Shown here: in pieces, positions 14,878 through 22,549 of the stretch
How positions within the stretch are numbered: the stretch's first letter is position 1
How the letters are laid out: each line of letters opens with the position of its first letter
Assembly (NCBI GenBank): GCA_007116685.1
Contig: SKIC01000186.1
Span: forward strand, 1-27,046
Source of the DNA: Balneolales bacterium
GTDB taxonomy: Bacteria; Bacteroidota; Rhodothermia; Balneolales; Natronogracilivirgulaceae
DNA: 27,046 bases
Direction: 5' to 3'
Notes under the pieces: generated by a model
Seen by the model: only the letters and a program-made list of their open reading frames with translations
Database searches by the model: none
What the model was told of the DNA's origin: nothing
Position numbers and translations under genes: made by a program

Positions 14878-16782
14878 ATGTCTGAGCACTACAAAGCCCT
14901 AACCAGAAAATACCGACCTAAGTCTTTTGAAGATATTGTTTCGCAAGAACATGTAAGCTCAACATTAAAAAATGCCATCGCCAATAATCGCCTGAGTCAT
15001 GCTTATTTATTTTGCGGACCAAGAGGCGTTGGTAAAACCACAATGGCAAGGGTGCTTGCGCGAGCCATCAACGATGTGGAAGATAATATCGATGGCGAAG
15101 ACCTCAACAAAACGCTGAATATCTTCGAAATTGATGCGGCTTCGAACAACAAAGTTGAGGATATTCACGCACTCCGGGAACGTGTTCGCATTCCGCCCCA
15201 AAACGGTCGCTACAAGGTTTACATCGTGGATGAGGTGCACATGCTCAGTAAATCGGCGTTTAATGCTTTACTAAAAACGCTGGAAGAACCGCCGGAGCAC
15301 GCCATATTTATATTTGCGACTACCGAGCCTCATAAGATTCTGCCTACTATTTTATCCCGCTGTCAGCGTTTTGATTTCCGCAGAATCAAAGTAGATGAAA
15401 TTGTATCACGCCTGAGATTTATCGCCCAAGAAGAAGACATAATAATCGACGATGAGTCCTTGCACGTAATCGCAAAAAAAGCAGACGGTGCCCTGCGTGA
15501 TGCACTCGGTATTTTTGATCAGGCAATTGCATTTTGCGGATTGAACATCAGCAGCGAAGCTCTGTATAAAGCTTTAAATGTGGTTAGCAGTGTCCGCATG
15601 TTTGAAATCATGGAATTGATTGAGAAAAGAGATTCCAGCTCCGGAATCAGACTTTTGAACGGCTTACTGCAAGAAGGTTACGATATTTTGGAGTTTCTGA
15701 ACGGACTCACTGAGCATCTCAGAAATCTCTATTTATCAAAAGACACAAAAAACACCTTTCTGATAGAAGCCACTGAAGAACAAAGAGCGCGCTATCAAAA
15801 TACAGGCAAAGCATTTTCTAATGATGACTTGCTACGCATGATGCATATCGTAAGCGAAGCGCAGTTTAAAATCAGAGATGCGCAACAGCCGAAAATTCAA
15901 TTTGAGATTACTATGCTCAAACTGATGCACATGCAGCGTAGTGGCGGATATCAAGCCTTAATGAATGAGCTTAAGCATTTGAATGCGTCTCTTTCCGGCA
16001 AAGAGTTACCTGTTGCAGAAAAAAAAACAGAAGTAAGCCCTGAAAAAAAGGAAACACCTGCTAAATCATACGAAAGAGCGGACAGCCCTTCAGAACCGGA
16101 AATAGCGAAAGAGCCAGAGACTAAAGCTGAAGCAAAGCCTGAACCGAATCCACGCCCGGCACCCCAGCAGAGTTCAACACCAACTCCGAAGTCATCTTCC
16201 CCACCTGTAGATGCCGTTTCAACACCAAAAAGTACGGGAAGTTCTTTGGGTAGTGATTTATTCGGCAAACCATCTTTGGGCAATCTATCCCGTCCGGAAG
16301 GAACAGTCACCTCACTTCCAGGAAAAGAAGAAGTTGGTCAAGCCAGCGTGGTTGGAAATCTTGCTCTGGCCTCAAAACCGGAACCTGAATCAAAAGGTCT
16401 TTTTACAGCAGAACAGAGTATCTATCTGCACGACATTCAAAATATTTGGCCTCAATACCTAAACAAAGCCAGAAATGATTTAGAGCAAGTTCTGTATTTC
16501 ACCATACAACGCACTACTCCGGCTGATTATAATGATCAGGTTTTGACGCTAGAGTGTACAGATTCGTTTGCTTACGAACTCATTGAAGAACGCAGAGCCG
16601 ATTACGGTAAAGTTCTGCAAGAGTTATGTGGCAGAAATATCAGAATACGTGGGAAATTAAAACAACAAACGCAGATAGATATTGAAGCGTTAGACCCATA
16701 CCAACGGTTTAAAAAACTACAGGAAAAAGATCCGCGGCTGCGGTCTATTGTCGAAATTTTCGGCGCAGAAATAGAACTTTAA
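14878..16782 (+). CDS. dnaX: DNA polymerase III subunit tau (and probably gamma)
   Basis: Clamp-loader ATPase and, in its full form, the organiser of the replisome. The 634 residues comprise the AAA+ core with Walker A GPRGVGKT (47-54), Walker B VYIVDEVHML (114-123), sensor FATTEPHK and arginine finger SRCQRF (R161); a helical collar to about residue 370; a Pro/Glu/Lys/Ser-rich linker (about 375-515); and a C-terminal tau domain ending FKKLQEKDPRLRSIVEIFG. Residues 62-85, where DnaX normally carries a four-cysteine zinc module, contain no cysteine. Slippery A-runs at 16019-16027 and 16044-16050, at the start of the linker, suggest that a shorter gamma-like form is also made. ybaB and recR follow, the widespread dnaX-ybaB-recR order. 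Confidence 0.95.
   Translation: MSEHYKALTRKYRPKSFEDIVSQEHVSSTLKNAIANNRLSHAYLFCGPRGVGKTTMARVLARAINDVEDNIDGEDLNKTLNIFEIDAASNNKVEDIHALRERVRIPPQNGRYKVYIVDEVHMLSKSAFNALLKTLEEPPEHAIFIFATTEPHKILPTILSRCQRFDFRRIKVDEIVSRLRFIAQEEDIIIDDESLHVIAKKADGALRDALGIFDQAIAFCGLNISSEALYKALNVVSSVRMFEIMELIEKRDSSSGIRLLNGLLQEGYDILEFLNGLTEHLRNLYLSKDTKNTFLIEATEEQRARYQNTGKAFSNDDLLRMMHIVSEAQFKIRDAQQPKIQFEITMLKLMHMQRSGGYQALMNELKHLNASLSGKELPVAEKKTEVSPEKKETPAKSYERADSPSEPEIAKEPETKAEAKPEPNPRPAPQQSSTPTPKSSSPPVDAVSTPKSTGSSLGSDLFGKPSLGNLSRPEGTVTSLPGKEEVGQASVVGNLALASKPEPESKGLFTAEQSIYLHDIQNIWPQYLNKARNDLEQVLYFTIQRTTPADYNDQVLTLECTDSFAYELIEERRADYGKVLQELCGRNIRIRGKLKQQTQIDIEALDPYQRFKKLQEKDPRLRSIVEIFGAEIEL
16019..16064 (+). promoter_or_regulatory. 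Candidate programmed frameshift/slippage site in dnaX
   Basis: Two A-runs stand 16 nt apart. The first is A9 at 16019-16027: one extra A leads to TGA at 16041-16043, and one missing A leads to TAA at 16034-16036. The second is the heptamer A AAA AAG at 16044-16050, in the same phase as in E. coli dnaX; a -1 shift reads GGA AAC ACC TGC and then TAA at 16062-16064. Any shift therefore ends the protein at about 385-395 residues, just after the collar domain. I see no convincing stem-loop downstream and no Shine-Dalgarno-like stimulator upstream. Confidence 0.55.
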
Positions 16783-16796
16783 CACTTATTAGTTAC

Positions 16797-16800
16797 GAGG
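16797..16800 (+). promoter_or_regulatory. Shine-Dalgarno for ybaB
   Basis: GAGG lies 8 nt before the ATG at 16809. It favours that start over the in-frame ATG at 16818, and is one of the few clear ribosome-binding sites in the window. Confidence 0.6.
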
Positions 16801-16808
16801 ATATACCC

Positions 16809-17150
16809 ATGCAAAACATGGCAGACATGTTCGGAAAAATCAACGAATTTCAAGCAAAAATGAAGGAAGCCAAGGATAAACTTGGCGAATTGGAAGTACA
16901 AGCCGAAGCCGGTGGCGGCATGGTTAAAGTTACAGCCAATGGAAATCGCGAAATCATAGGGATTACCATCGATAAAGATGTTGTTGACCCTAATGATATG
17001 GAAATGCTGGAAGATTTAATTGTTGCCGGCGTTAATAAAGCATTGGCTGAAGCAGAGAGTGCATCACAACAAAAGATGCAGGAAATCACCAGTTCTATGC
17101 TACCCGGTGGATTGGGCGGCTTTGATCTCAGCCAATTTGGGTTGAAATAA
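16809..17150 (+). CDS. ybaB: YbaB/EbfC-family nucleoid-associated protein
   Basis: Small dimeric DNA-binding protein of the YbaB/EbfC family. The 113 residues begin with an amphipathic, Lys/Glu-rich helix (KINEFQAKMKEAKDKLGELE), then the characteristic GGGMVKVTANGNREIIGITID beta segment (shown shortened: GGMVKVTANGNREI), then VVDPNDMEMLEDLIVAGVNKA, and a Gly-rich C-terminus. It lies 26 nt after dnaX and 12 nt before recR. This placement is widely conserved and underlies proposals of a role in recombination or replication. It is cytoplasmic. Confidence 0.95.
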   Translation: MQNMADMFGKINEFQAKMKEAKDKLGELEVQAEAGGGMVKVTANGNREIIGITIDKDVVDPNDMEMLEDLIVAGVNKALAEAESASQQKMQEITSSMLPGGLGGFDLSQFGLK

Positions 17151-17162
17151 TTTACAGCCTGA

Positions 17163-17768
17163 ATGCAGATTACCTCAGAAACGCTTGAGCATGCTATTGA
17201 ACAAATAGCAAAATTACCCGGTGTAGGCAGAAAATCAGCACAGAGAATTGCCATGCATCTGCTCAAACAAGAAGGGCAACAAGTTTTTGCCCTTTCTGAA
17301 GCAATAGCCAATCTGGTAACAAATATTCGCTATTGTTCTGTCTGCTTCACCATTACAGATCAGGACCCTTGCAGAATTTGTAGCTCCGAAAAACGTAAAA
17401 ATGCTACTATCTGCGTGGTTGAAGAACCAAAAGATGTAATGGTTATCGAGAAAACCAACGAATTCAGAGGGCGTTATCATGTACTGGGCGGTGTGATATC
17501 GCCAATGGATAGCGTAGGCCCGAATGATATTCGTGTTAAGGAATTAGTTAGCCGAGTAACGAATGAAAAGGAACCTGTTCAGGAAGTTATTTTGGCACTA
17601 AATCCTGATGCGGAAGGCGAAGCCACTTCGTTTTATATCAACAAATTGTTGTCTCCTTTGGGTATAAAAGTAACACGAATAGCCCACGGTATTCCAATGG
17701 GAACCGAATTGGAATTCATTGATGAGGCTACATTGACCCGCGCTTTCAGTGGCAGAAATCTTTTTTAG
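17163..17768 (+). CDS. recR: Recombination mediator RecR
   Basis: With RecO (and RecF) loads RecA onto gaps in single-stranded DNA. The 201 residues are complete: helix-hairpin-helix LPGVGRKSAQRIA (18-30), a four-cysteine zinc finger (C58, C61, C70, C73), a Toprim domain beginning ICVVEEPKDVMVIE, and the C-terminal GIPMGTELEFIDEATLTRAF that contributes to ring assembly. It is 12 nt after ybaB with no obvious Shine-Dalgarno, so is likely read from the same message. The M1 peptidase gene begins 30 nt after it. Confidence 0.97.
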   Translation: MQITSETLEHAIEQIAKLPGVGRKSAQRIAMHLLKQEGQQVFALSEAIANLVTNIRYCSVCFTITDQDPCRICSSEKRKNATICVVEEPKDVMVIEKTNEFRGRYHVLGGVISPMDSVGPNDIRVKELVSRVTNEKEPVQEVILALNPDAEGEATSFYINKLLSPLGIKVTRIAHGIPMGTELEFIDEATLTRAFSGRNLF

Positions 17769-17798
17769 CCATACTATTAACTCTATTGTGATATCAAT

Positions 17799-20798
17799 AT
17801 GCTGCATTTGATACGTGTACTTTTTTTAATCACTCTCATTTCACTTCCATTCTTTTCCAAAGCGCAGCAATCAGAGCGTTGGCAGCAGTTTATGACCTAT
17901 GATATCCATGTGCGTCTGGATGTTGAAACTCACAAAATGGATGGCTGGCAGGAAATGGTGTATTACAATAATTCACCGGATACGCTAAGCAGAGTCTTTT
18001 TTCATCTCTATTATAATGCCTTTCAGCCCGGCAGTATGATGGATGTCCGTTCTCGCAGTATTATTGACCCGGACAGACGGGTAAGAGACAGAATTTTTCA
18101 TCTTGAAGATCATGAAATTGGCTATCAGAACATTCACAATATTTTCCAAAATGGGGAAAGTTTAGATTTCAGAATCGACCAAACCATCATGGAAGTCACT
18201 TTGGATAAACCTTTGCTTCCCGGTGATAGCACCGTCATTGATATGTATTATGAGGCACAAGTACCCGTTCAGATTCGCAGAACAGGAAGAGACAACCTCG
18301 AGGGAATTGCATATTCCATGGCTCAGTGGTACCCCCGAATGGCCGAATATGATTATGAAGGCTGGCATACACATCCTTATGTGGCTCGTGAATTTCACGG
18401 CGTTTGGGCAGATTATAATGTCCACATAACTATAGATTCTTCATTTACTATCGGAGCTACGGGCTATTTGCAAAATCCACAAGAAATCGGCCACGGTTAT
18501 GAAGATCCGGATATCCCCCTAAATCGTCCTGAAGGAAAAGAACTTACCTGGCATTTCTATGCTCCAAATGTGATTGATTTCGCCTGGGGTGCTGATCCTA
18601 ATTTTGTTCATGAAATTTATCAAAGAGCTGATGGGCCGAGAGTTCATTTATTTTATGTACCTGATCCCAGAACCCGAAACTGGGAGGTTTTGGGTGAAAT
18701 GACCTTGGATGCTATTGAATTTTTGAGTGCCAATTACGGGGAATATCCCTACGAACAATTTTCAGTTGTTCAAGGTGGGGATGGTGGAATGGAATATCCG
18801 ATGATGACGCTAATTACCGGTCATCGTAGTTTATTTAGTCTGGTCAGCGTTACAGTTCACGAGCTGGCCCACATGTGGTATCAAACCTGGCTGGCCACCA
18901 ATGAAAGTCAGGTTTCCTGGATGGATGAAGGTTTTACTGTATATGTTCAAAACTATACCATGGACCATCTGTTTGATATACAGGCAGATCATCCCCACAT
19001 GAGGAATTACTTATCCTATTTCAGAATTGTGCAAAGTGGGCTGGAAGAACCCCTGAACAGACAATCCGATCGCTACGAGACGAACTATGCATTTAGTGTG
19101 GCATCATACAATAAGGGTGTGGTTTTCCTACATCAATTAGAGTACATCATTGGTAAAAATGCTTTACGCAGAACAATGAAGCGCTACTTTGAAGAATGGG
19201 GCGGTCGGCATCCAAATCTGAATGATTTCAAGCGTATTGCGGAAAAAGAGAGTGGGATGGTTTTGAGTTGGTACTTCGATGAATTCGCCAACACCACCCG
19301 TACTATTGATTACAGCATTGCGAATGTTAAGGAAAACGAGGATTCCTTATCCATACATTTTAAAAGGAATGAGTTCATGTTCATGCCTTTGGATGTGATG
19401 ATTACATTTGAAGACGGGAGTCAGAAACTTTTATATGTGCCAACTCATCATCAACACGGACTCAAAGAACATGAGTACGGAGGCGTTCCTCGCTATGAGG
19501 CTAGCCCCTGGCCGTGGACACATCCGGAATATTTGGTAGCACTGCCCAATGATGGCAGAAAAATCAGATCCGTCGAAATAGATCCAAGTTTGCGTTTAGC
19601 GGATAAAAATCGTTTAAATAACCGCTGGCCACGACCAGTTGATTTACAATTCATGGCCTTACCACAACCAAGCTGGCAACATTACGGAGCAACCTGGCGC
19701 CCTGCTTTTTTCTACGGTGAAAACTCAGGATTCAGGCTTGGTGCAACCTCACGTGGGAGTTACTTTCTTAATCAATTCCCCTACGAAGCCCAGTTTATGA
19801 TTACAACGGGCTCTCTGGATAATCCTTCATTCGAACTATTTGATATAGATTACCGCTTGCGCTACACGCATCCCCTCAGAGAATTTGGCCCGAATGCTTT
19901 TCTCAACTTAGAAGTGCAACGTTATTATGGTATTGGGGAAGAGCGAATTGGTTTTGAAAAAAGATTAGGTCGCTACAGTATTTTGGAACCCCGAGAACGC
20001 ATAATCTCAGTAAGTCTATTCCATCAGGCTCAATACGCAGATCGTTTAACCAATGTATTGAGCCAAAGATGGGAAGAAGGCCATGTGTTTGGTATAAGAG
20101 CCAAATATAAGCACGGTGATTATCGGAAGGATGGGTTTATGGTTGCTCTGCAGGGTTCAGCTTTTGGAGCTAATTTTTCTGCCTCCAAAGTTTGGGCTGA
20201 AGCCAATAGAACGTTAGAATTAATTGAGCCGGTAGAATCCAGATTTGGCGTTCGCTTTGGGGGTGGGTCAGCTACCATGCCTGTTCAGCAAAGATTTTCA
20301 GTTGCAACCGGAAGTTCAGAAGATTTGTGGAGAAACCCTGCTTATTGGAGCATTGCAAATATGGGTAGTGGTTTACTTGATGATAATATTCTGTCAGCAA
20401 ACTCCGGTAGTGGTTTATTAGGTTATCAGTTGCTTGGAGTTGGATCCCCCGGTCATATCGGTAATTTTTACTTTGCCTTTACCTTTTGGAATTCCATTGC
20501 TCCTTTTGAACCGGGAAATGCTCTGCACCCCCTAAAATTTGAATTTTTCTCCGGAATCGGACAGGCATGGAATGATAGCGTTTTCAGGGATTATCCGGAT
20601 CATGGTATTCTTGCCTCTTTGGGTATTGGCATGGTTTATGGCACAGAACAAATTCCTCAAGTTGCCCGATGGCGGTCTGAATCAAGAGTATTACAAAACC
20701 TGGAATTCAGTCTGCGCGTACCTTTCTACATGAGCAATCTAATAGGAAATGATGATTTGGGATTCCGTTTAATGTTTGGAATCACTGAGTATTTCTAA
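17799..20798 (+). CDS. Exported M1 metallopeptidase with C-terminal outer-membrane barrel-like domain
   Basis: Zinc aminopeptidase-like protein of 999 residues. A signal peptide (MLHLIRVLFLITLISLPFFSKAQ) comes first. Residues about 30-500 are an M1 peptidase with exopeptidase motif GGMEYP (E332), zinc site HELAH (H354, H358) with third ligand E377, and catalytic Tyr Y437 in ASYNKG. M1 relatives of this kind usually end near 600-650 residues. Here residues about 632-999 are a series of alternating, aromatic-rich amphipathic strands ending FRLMFGITEYF, with a terminal Phe and an Omp85-like final part (LASLGIGMVYG, NLEFSLRVPFY). I infer a C-terminal beta-barrel that anchors the peptidase in the outer membrane. 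It may share the recR message, 30 nt upstream. Confidence 0.85.
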   Translation: MLHLIRVLFLITLISLPFFSKAQQSERWQQFMTYDIHVRLDVETHKMDGWQEMVYYNNSPDTLSRVFFHLYYNAFQPGSMMDVRSRSIIDPDRRVRDRIFHLEDHEIGYQNIHNIFQNGESLDFRIDQTIMEVTLDKPLLPGDSTVIDMYYEAQVPVQIRRTGRDNLEGIAYSMAQWYPRMAEYDYEGWHTHPYVAREFHGVWADYNVHITIDSSFTIGATGYLQNPQEIGHGYEDPDIPLNRPEGKELTWHFYAPNVIDFAWGADPNFVHEIYQRADGPRVHLFYVPDPRTRNWEVLGEMTLDAIEFLSANYGEYPYEQFSVVQGGDGGMEYPMMTLITGHRSLFSLVSVTVHELAHMWYQTWLATNESQVSWMDEGFTVYVQNYTMDHLFDIQADHPHMRNYLSYFRIVQSGLEEPLNRQSDRYETNYAFSVASYNKGVVFLHQLEYIIGKNALRRTMKRYFEEWGGRHPNLNDFKRIAEKESGMVLSWYFDEFANTTRTIDYSIANVKENEDSLSIHFKRNEFMFMPLDVMITFEDGSQKLLYVPTHHQHGLKEHEYGGVPRYEASPWPWTHPEYLVALPNDGRKIRSVEIDPSLRLADKNRLNNRWPRPVDLQFMALPQPSWQHYGATWRPAFFYGENSGFRLGATSRGSYFLNQFPYEAQFMITTGSLDNPSFELFDIDYRLRYTHPLREFGPNAFLNLEVQRYYGIGEERIGFEKRLGRYSILEPRERIISVSLFHQAQYADRLTNVLSQRWEEGHVFGIRAKYKHGDYRKDGFMVALQGSAFGANFSASKVWAEANRTLELIEPVESRFGVRFGGGSATMPVQQRFSVATGSSEDLWRNPAYWSIANMGSGLLDDNILSANSGSGLLGYQLLGVGSPGHIGNFYFAFTFWNSIAPFEPGNALHPLKFEFFSGIGQAWNDSVFRDYPDHGILASLGIGMVYGTEQIPQVARWRSESRVLQNLEFSLRVPFYMSNLIGNDDLGFRLMFGITEYF

Positions 20799-20822
20799 TA
20801 GCGATTCTGCCTAATCACGTAA

Positions 20823-20967
20823 CAGGAGGCTTTGGAAAAATCAGGATTTTTGTTCAAGATCGAGGCCAGAAGGATTTTGAAACCGAAGCATATTGGCCAT
20901 ATGTGAGGATTTTAAAATCCTGATAACGAAGATATTGGGCAAAAAGACGGTTTTTCAAAGCCTTCTG
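20823..20967. repeat. Imperfect 145-nt palindrome (possible REP/MITE-like element)
   Basis: The outer arms CAGGAGGCTTTGGAAAAA (20823-20840) and TTTTTCAAAGCCTTCTG (20951-20967) are inverted copies with one mismatch and one bulge. Similarity continues inward with more mismatches, centred near CATATTGGCCATATG (20889-20903). Inside is a perfect 16-nt palindrome, AGGATTTTAAAATCCT (20906-20921), and the word AGGATTTT occurs three times. As RNA it could fold into one long hairpin. No transposase and no target-site duplication are evident. Confidence 0.6.
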
Positions 20968-21139
20968 ACACGACGTAGCCTAAGTTTTATCTCATGCGCA
21001 GGAAATGTAAGTCGTAATAGGCTAGAAGCTTGATAACAAGCACTCACTGTTATAATCCACTTTATCAGATTTCTTAGAGATATAGATGGAAAATGATAAT
21101 CCACAATTTAGAAGTAGGCTTCTCAGTTTTCACAAAAAG

Positions 21140-21171
21140 AAAAAGCCGGAAGTATCAGTTCCGGCTTTTTT
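21140..21171. terminator. Bidirectional Rho-independent terminator
   Basis: AAAAAGCCGGAA (21140-21151) and TTCCGGCTTTTT (21159-21170) form a perfect 12-bp stem with a 7-nt loop (GTATCAG). A T run follows on either strand. It sits between the convergent M1 peptidase and glutathione peroxidase genes and can stop both. Confidence 0.92.
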
Positions 21172-21204
21172 AGTGGATGGTGATGGGATAGATGCTATAG
21201 AAGT

Positions 21205-21765
21205 CTAAAGCAGACTTTCTATAGCGGATGTGATTTCATTATCAAAAGGTGTTACACTACTTCTAAAACGTCTAACAAGCTGTCCTTCGGGCGAAATTAG
21301 GAACTTTTCAAAATTCCATCTAATTCCACCTGTAAAGTCTTGATTATCTTGTTGAATCAGGTAAGCAAACAAATTATGCTTATCGTTCCCGCGAACTGAA
21401 ACTTTTGAAAAAAGAGGGAATGTGATGCCGAAATTGACTTCGCAAAATTCAGCAATTTCTTCATCTGAACCGAACTCCTGGCTCATAAAATCTCCGGAAG
21501 GGAATGCTAAAACACTAAAACCTTGATCAGCATATTTTTCGTGCAGAGCCTGTAATTCCTCATACTGCTTTGTAAAGCCACACATAGATGCGGTATTTAC
21601 TACCAACAGAACATTTCCTTCAAATGATTTGAGATCAATATTTTGTCCTCGCACATTTTGCATAGTAAAATCAAAAAAAGATTCAGAGGATGGTCTGTCT
21701 TCCGTATTTTTACCTTCACACAATGTGAAAATCATCATTAAAGAAATAAATATTGCGAATTTCAT
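21205..21765 (-). CDS. Exported glutathione peroxidase-family peroxidase
   Basis: Thiol peroxidase of the GPx family, probably reducing hydroperoxides with thioredoxin. The 186 residues include an N-terminal hydrophobic export signal (MKFAIFISLMMIFTLC). The peroxidatic Cys (not Sec) is C62 in NTASMCGFT, and Trp-Asn of the active site are W150-N151 in IRWNFEKFLI. The block that usually reads FPCNQF is FPSGDF here, so the catalytic Gln position is Asp (D92), a substitution found in some bacterial homologues. C108 in EFCEVNFGITFP fits the resolving cysteine of thioredoxin-using GPx proteins. The signal suggests a periplasmic location. C16 could make it a lipoprotein, but FTLC is a poor lipobox. 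It is divergent from the barrel gene at 21820, across 54 nt. Confidence 0.92.
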   Translation of the reverse strand: MKFAIFISLMMIFTLCEGKNTEDRPSSESFFDFTMQNVRGQNIDLKSFEGNVLLVVNTASMCGFTKQYEELQALHEKYADQGFSVLAFPSGDFMSQEFGSDEEIAEFCEVNFGITFPLFSKVSVRGNDKHNLFAYLIQQDNQDFTGGIRWNFEKFLISPEGQLVRRFRSSVTPFDNEITSAIESLL

Positions 21766-21819
21766 TGCTTAAAAGTTTGTTATAGCCTAGGCAATGCAGT
21801 CCAGTTCAAAAAAGTTCCA

Positions 21820-22548
21820 ATGATAAAAAAAATATTTTTTTTCAGCATATTTTTTTTGGTCATCTACATGACTCCCATTATGTCTTTTGCGCAGATGTTT
21901 TCGGTTGAGTCAGATAGAGGTCAAAATATTCTACCAACCAGTACCGTATTCCTTGGGCTCGAGCCTGTGGATTTCTTTTACAGAGGCAGCGATAAGCCTG
22001 AAGGTACACTTTCTTTTAACGAACCTATTTATCGTTTACGTGCTGAATTACCTGGCTTAAACGTATCTTTTGGTTACAATAATAGAGTTGGTGACTCTGA
22101 CTCTTTATCCTATTTCAATGTCAGCGTTGGCATACACGGCCGATATGGCCTGCTCAGCCGAAGATCATTCACATTAGGAATCCCAATTCAATTACGAACG
22201 GATTTTACACAAACAGCTCTGCGCTTCAATGATCCAATTCGGGATGATTTCCAACAAAGTTCAGCCCTTCTTGGTGCAGGTTTAAACACCATGTTTACTA
22301 TAAATAATCAAATTCGGATAGATATCTCAGGAATGCCTCAATATGGCTTCTCTGTTACGTCTTTTGGTGGTACCGGCGGAAGCATGTGGGTATTTGAAGG
22401 AAGAGCACGCCTTTACTTTGATAACCTTTTTGATAACTTGGGACTGGCAATTGGTTATGACTGGCGAAGTACCAGATATAATCTTCAGGATGATCGATTC
22501 GATTATCAAATCGATGCACACAGTTTTCTAATTGGAGTAAGTTTTTAA
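21820..22548 (+). CDS. Small outer-membrane beta-barrel protein, unknown function
   Basis: I do not recognise the family. The 242 residues start with a signal peptide (MIKKIFFFSIFFLVIYMTPIMSFAQ). The rest alternates polar and hydrophobic residues in short strands separated by turns rich in Asp, Asn and Gly (LNVSFGYNNRVGDSDSLSYF, SFTLGIPIQLRTDF, NNQIRIDISGMPQYGF, DAHSFLIGVSF). It ends in Phe. This pattern fits an outer-membrane barrel of roughly 8-10 strands. The next gene starts 1 nt after its stop, so it probably heads a three-gene operon ending with an MBL-fold hydrolase. No functional residues stand out. Confidence 0.7.
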   Translation: MIKKIFFFSIFFLVIYMTPIMSFAQMFSVESDRGQNILPTSTVFLGLEPVDFFYRGSDKPEGTLSFNEPIYRLRAELPGLNVSFGYNNRVGDSDSLSYFNVSVGIHGRYGLLSRRSFTLGIPIQLRTDFTQTALRFNDPIRDDFQQSSALLGAGLNTMFTINNQIRIDISGMPQYGFSVTSFGGTGGSMWVFEGRARLYFDNLFDNLGLAIGYDWRSTRYNLQDDRFDYQIDAHSFLIGVSF

Positions 22549-22549
22549 G

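Larger units (their letters stand above)
20799..21204. other. Long intergenic region rich in palindromes
   Basis: A 406-nt gap between two convergent genes. No coding sequence or RNA gene is recognised. The left part (20823-20967) is one large imperfect palindrome. The middle (20970-21041) holds short inverted repeats: TAGCCTA/TAGGCTA (20976-20982 with 21018-21024), ACGAC/GTCGT (20970-20974 with 21011-21015), and the small hairpin GCTTG-ATAA-CAAGC (21028-21041). The right end holds a strong bidirectional terminator. Confidence 0.6.

Noticed and set aside
15473..15480. Another A7 run in dnaX (GCA AAA AAA GCA)
   Set aside because: It encodes the conserved AKKADG segment inside the AAA+ domain, and a shift there would destroy the ATPase; treated as ordinary codon use.
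16050..16110. Stem-loop stimulating the dnaX frameshift
   Set aside because: Only stems of about 3 bp were found downstream of the slippery heptamer, too weak to claim.
15951..16310. A 119-codon minus-strand open frame opposite the dnaX linker
   Set aside because: It is a low-complexity mirror of the Pro/Glu/Ser-rich linker with no independent support.
21785..21792. GCCTAGGC palindrome between the divergent glutathione peroxidase and barrel genes
   Set aside because: It is only 8 nt and a single copy; chance occurrence is likely.
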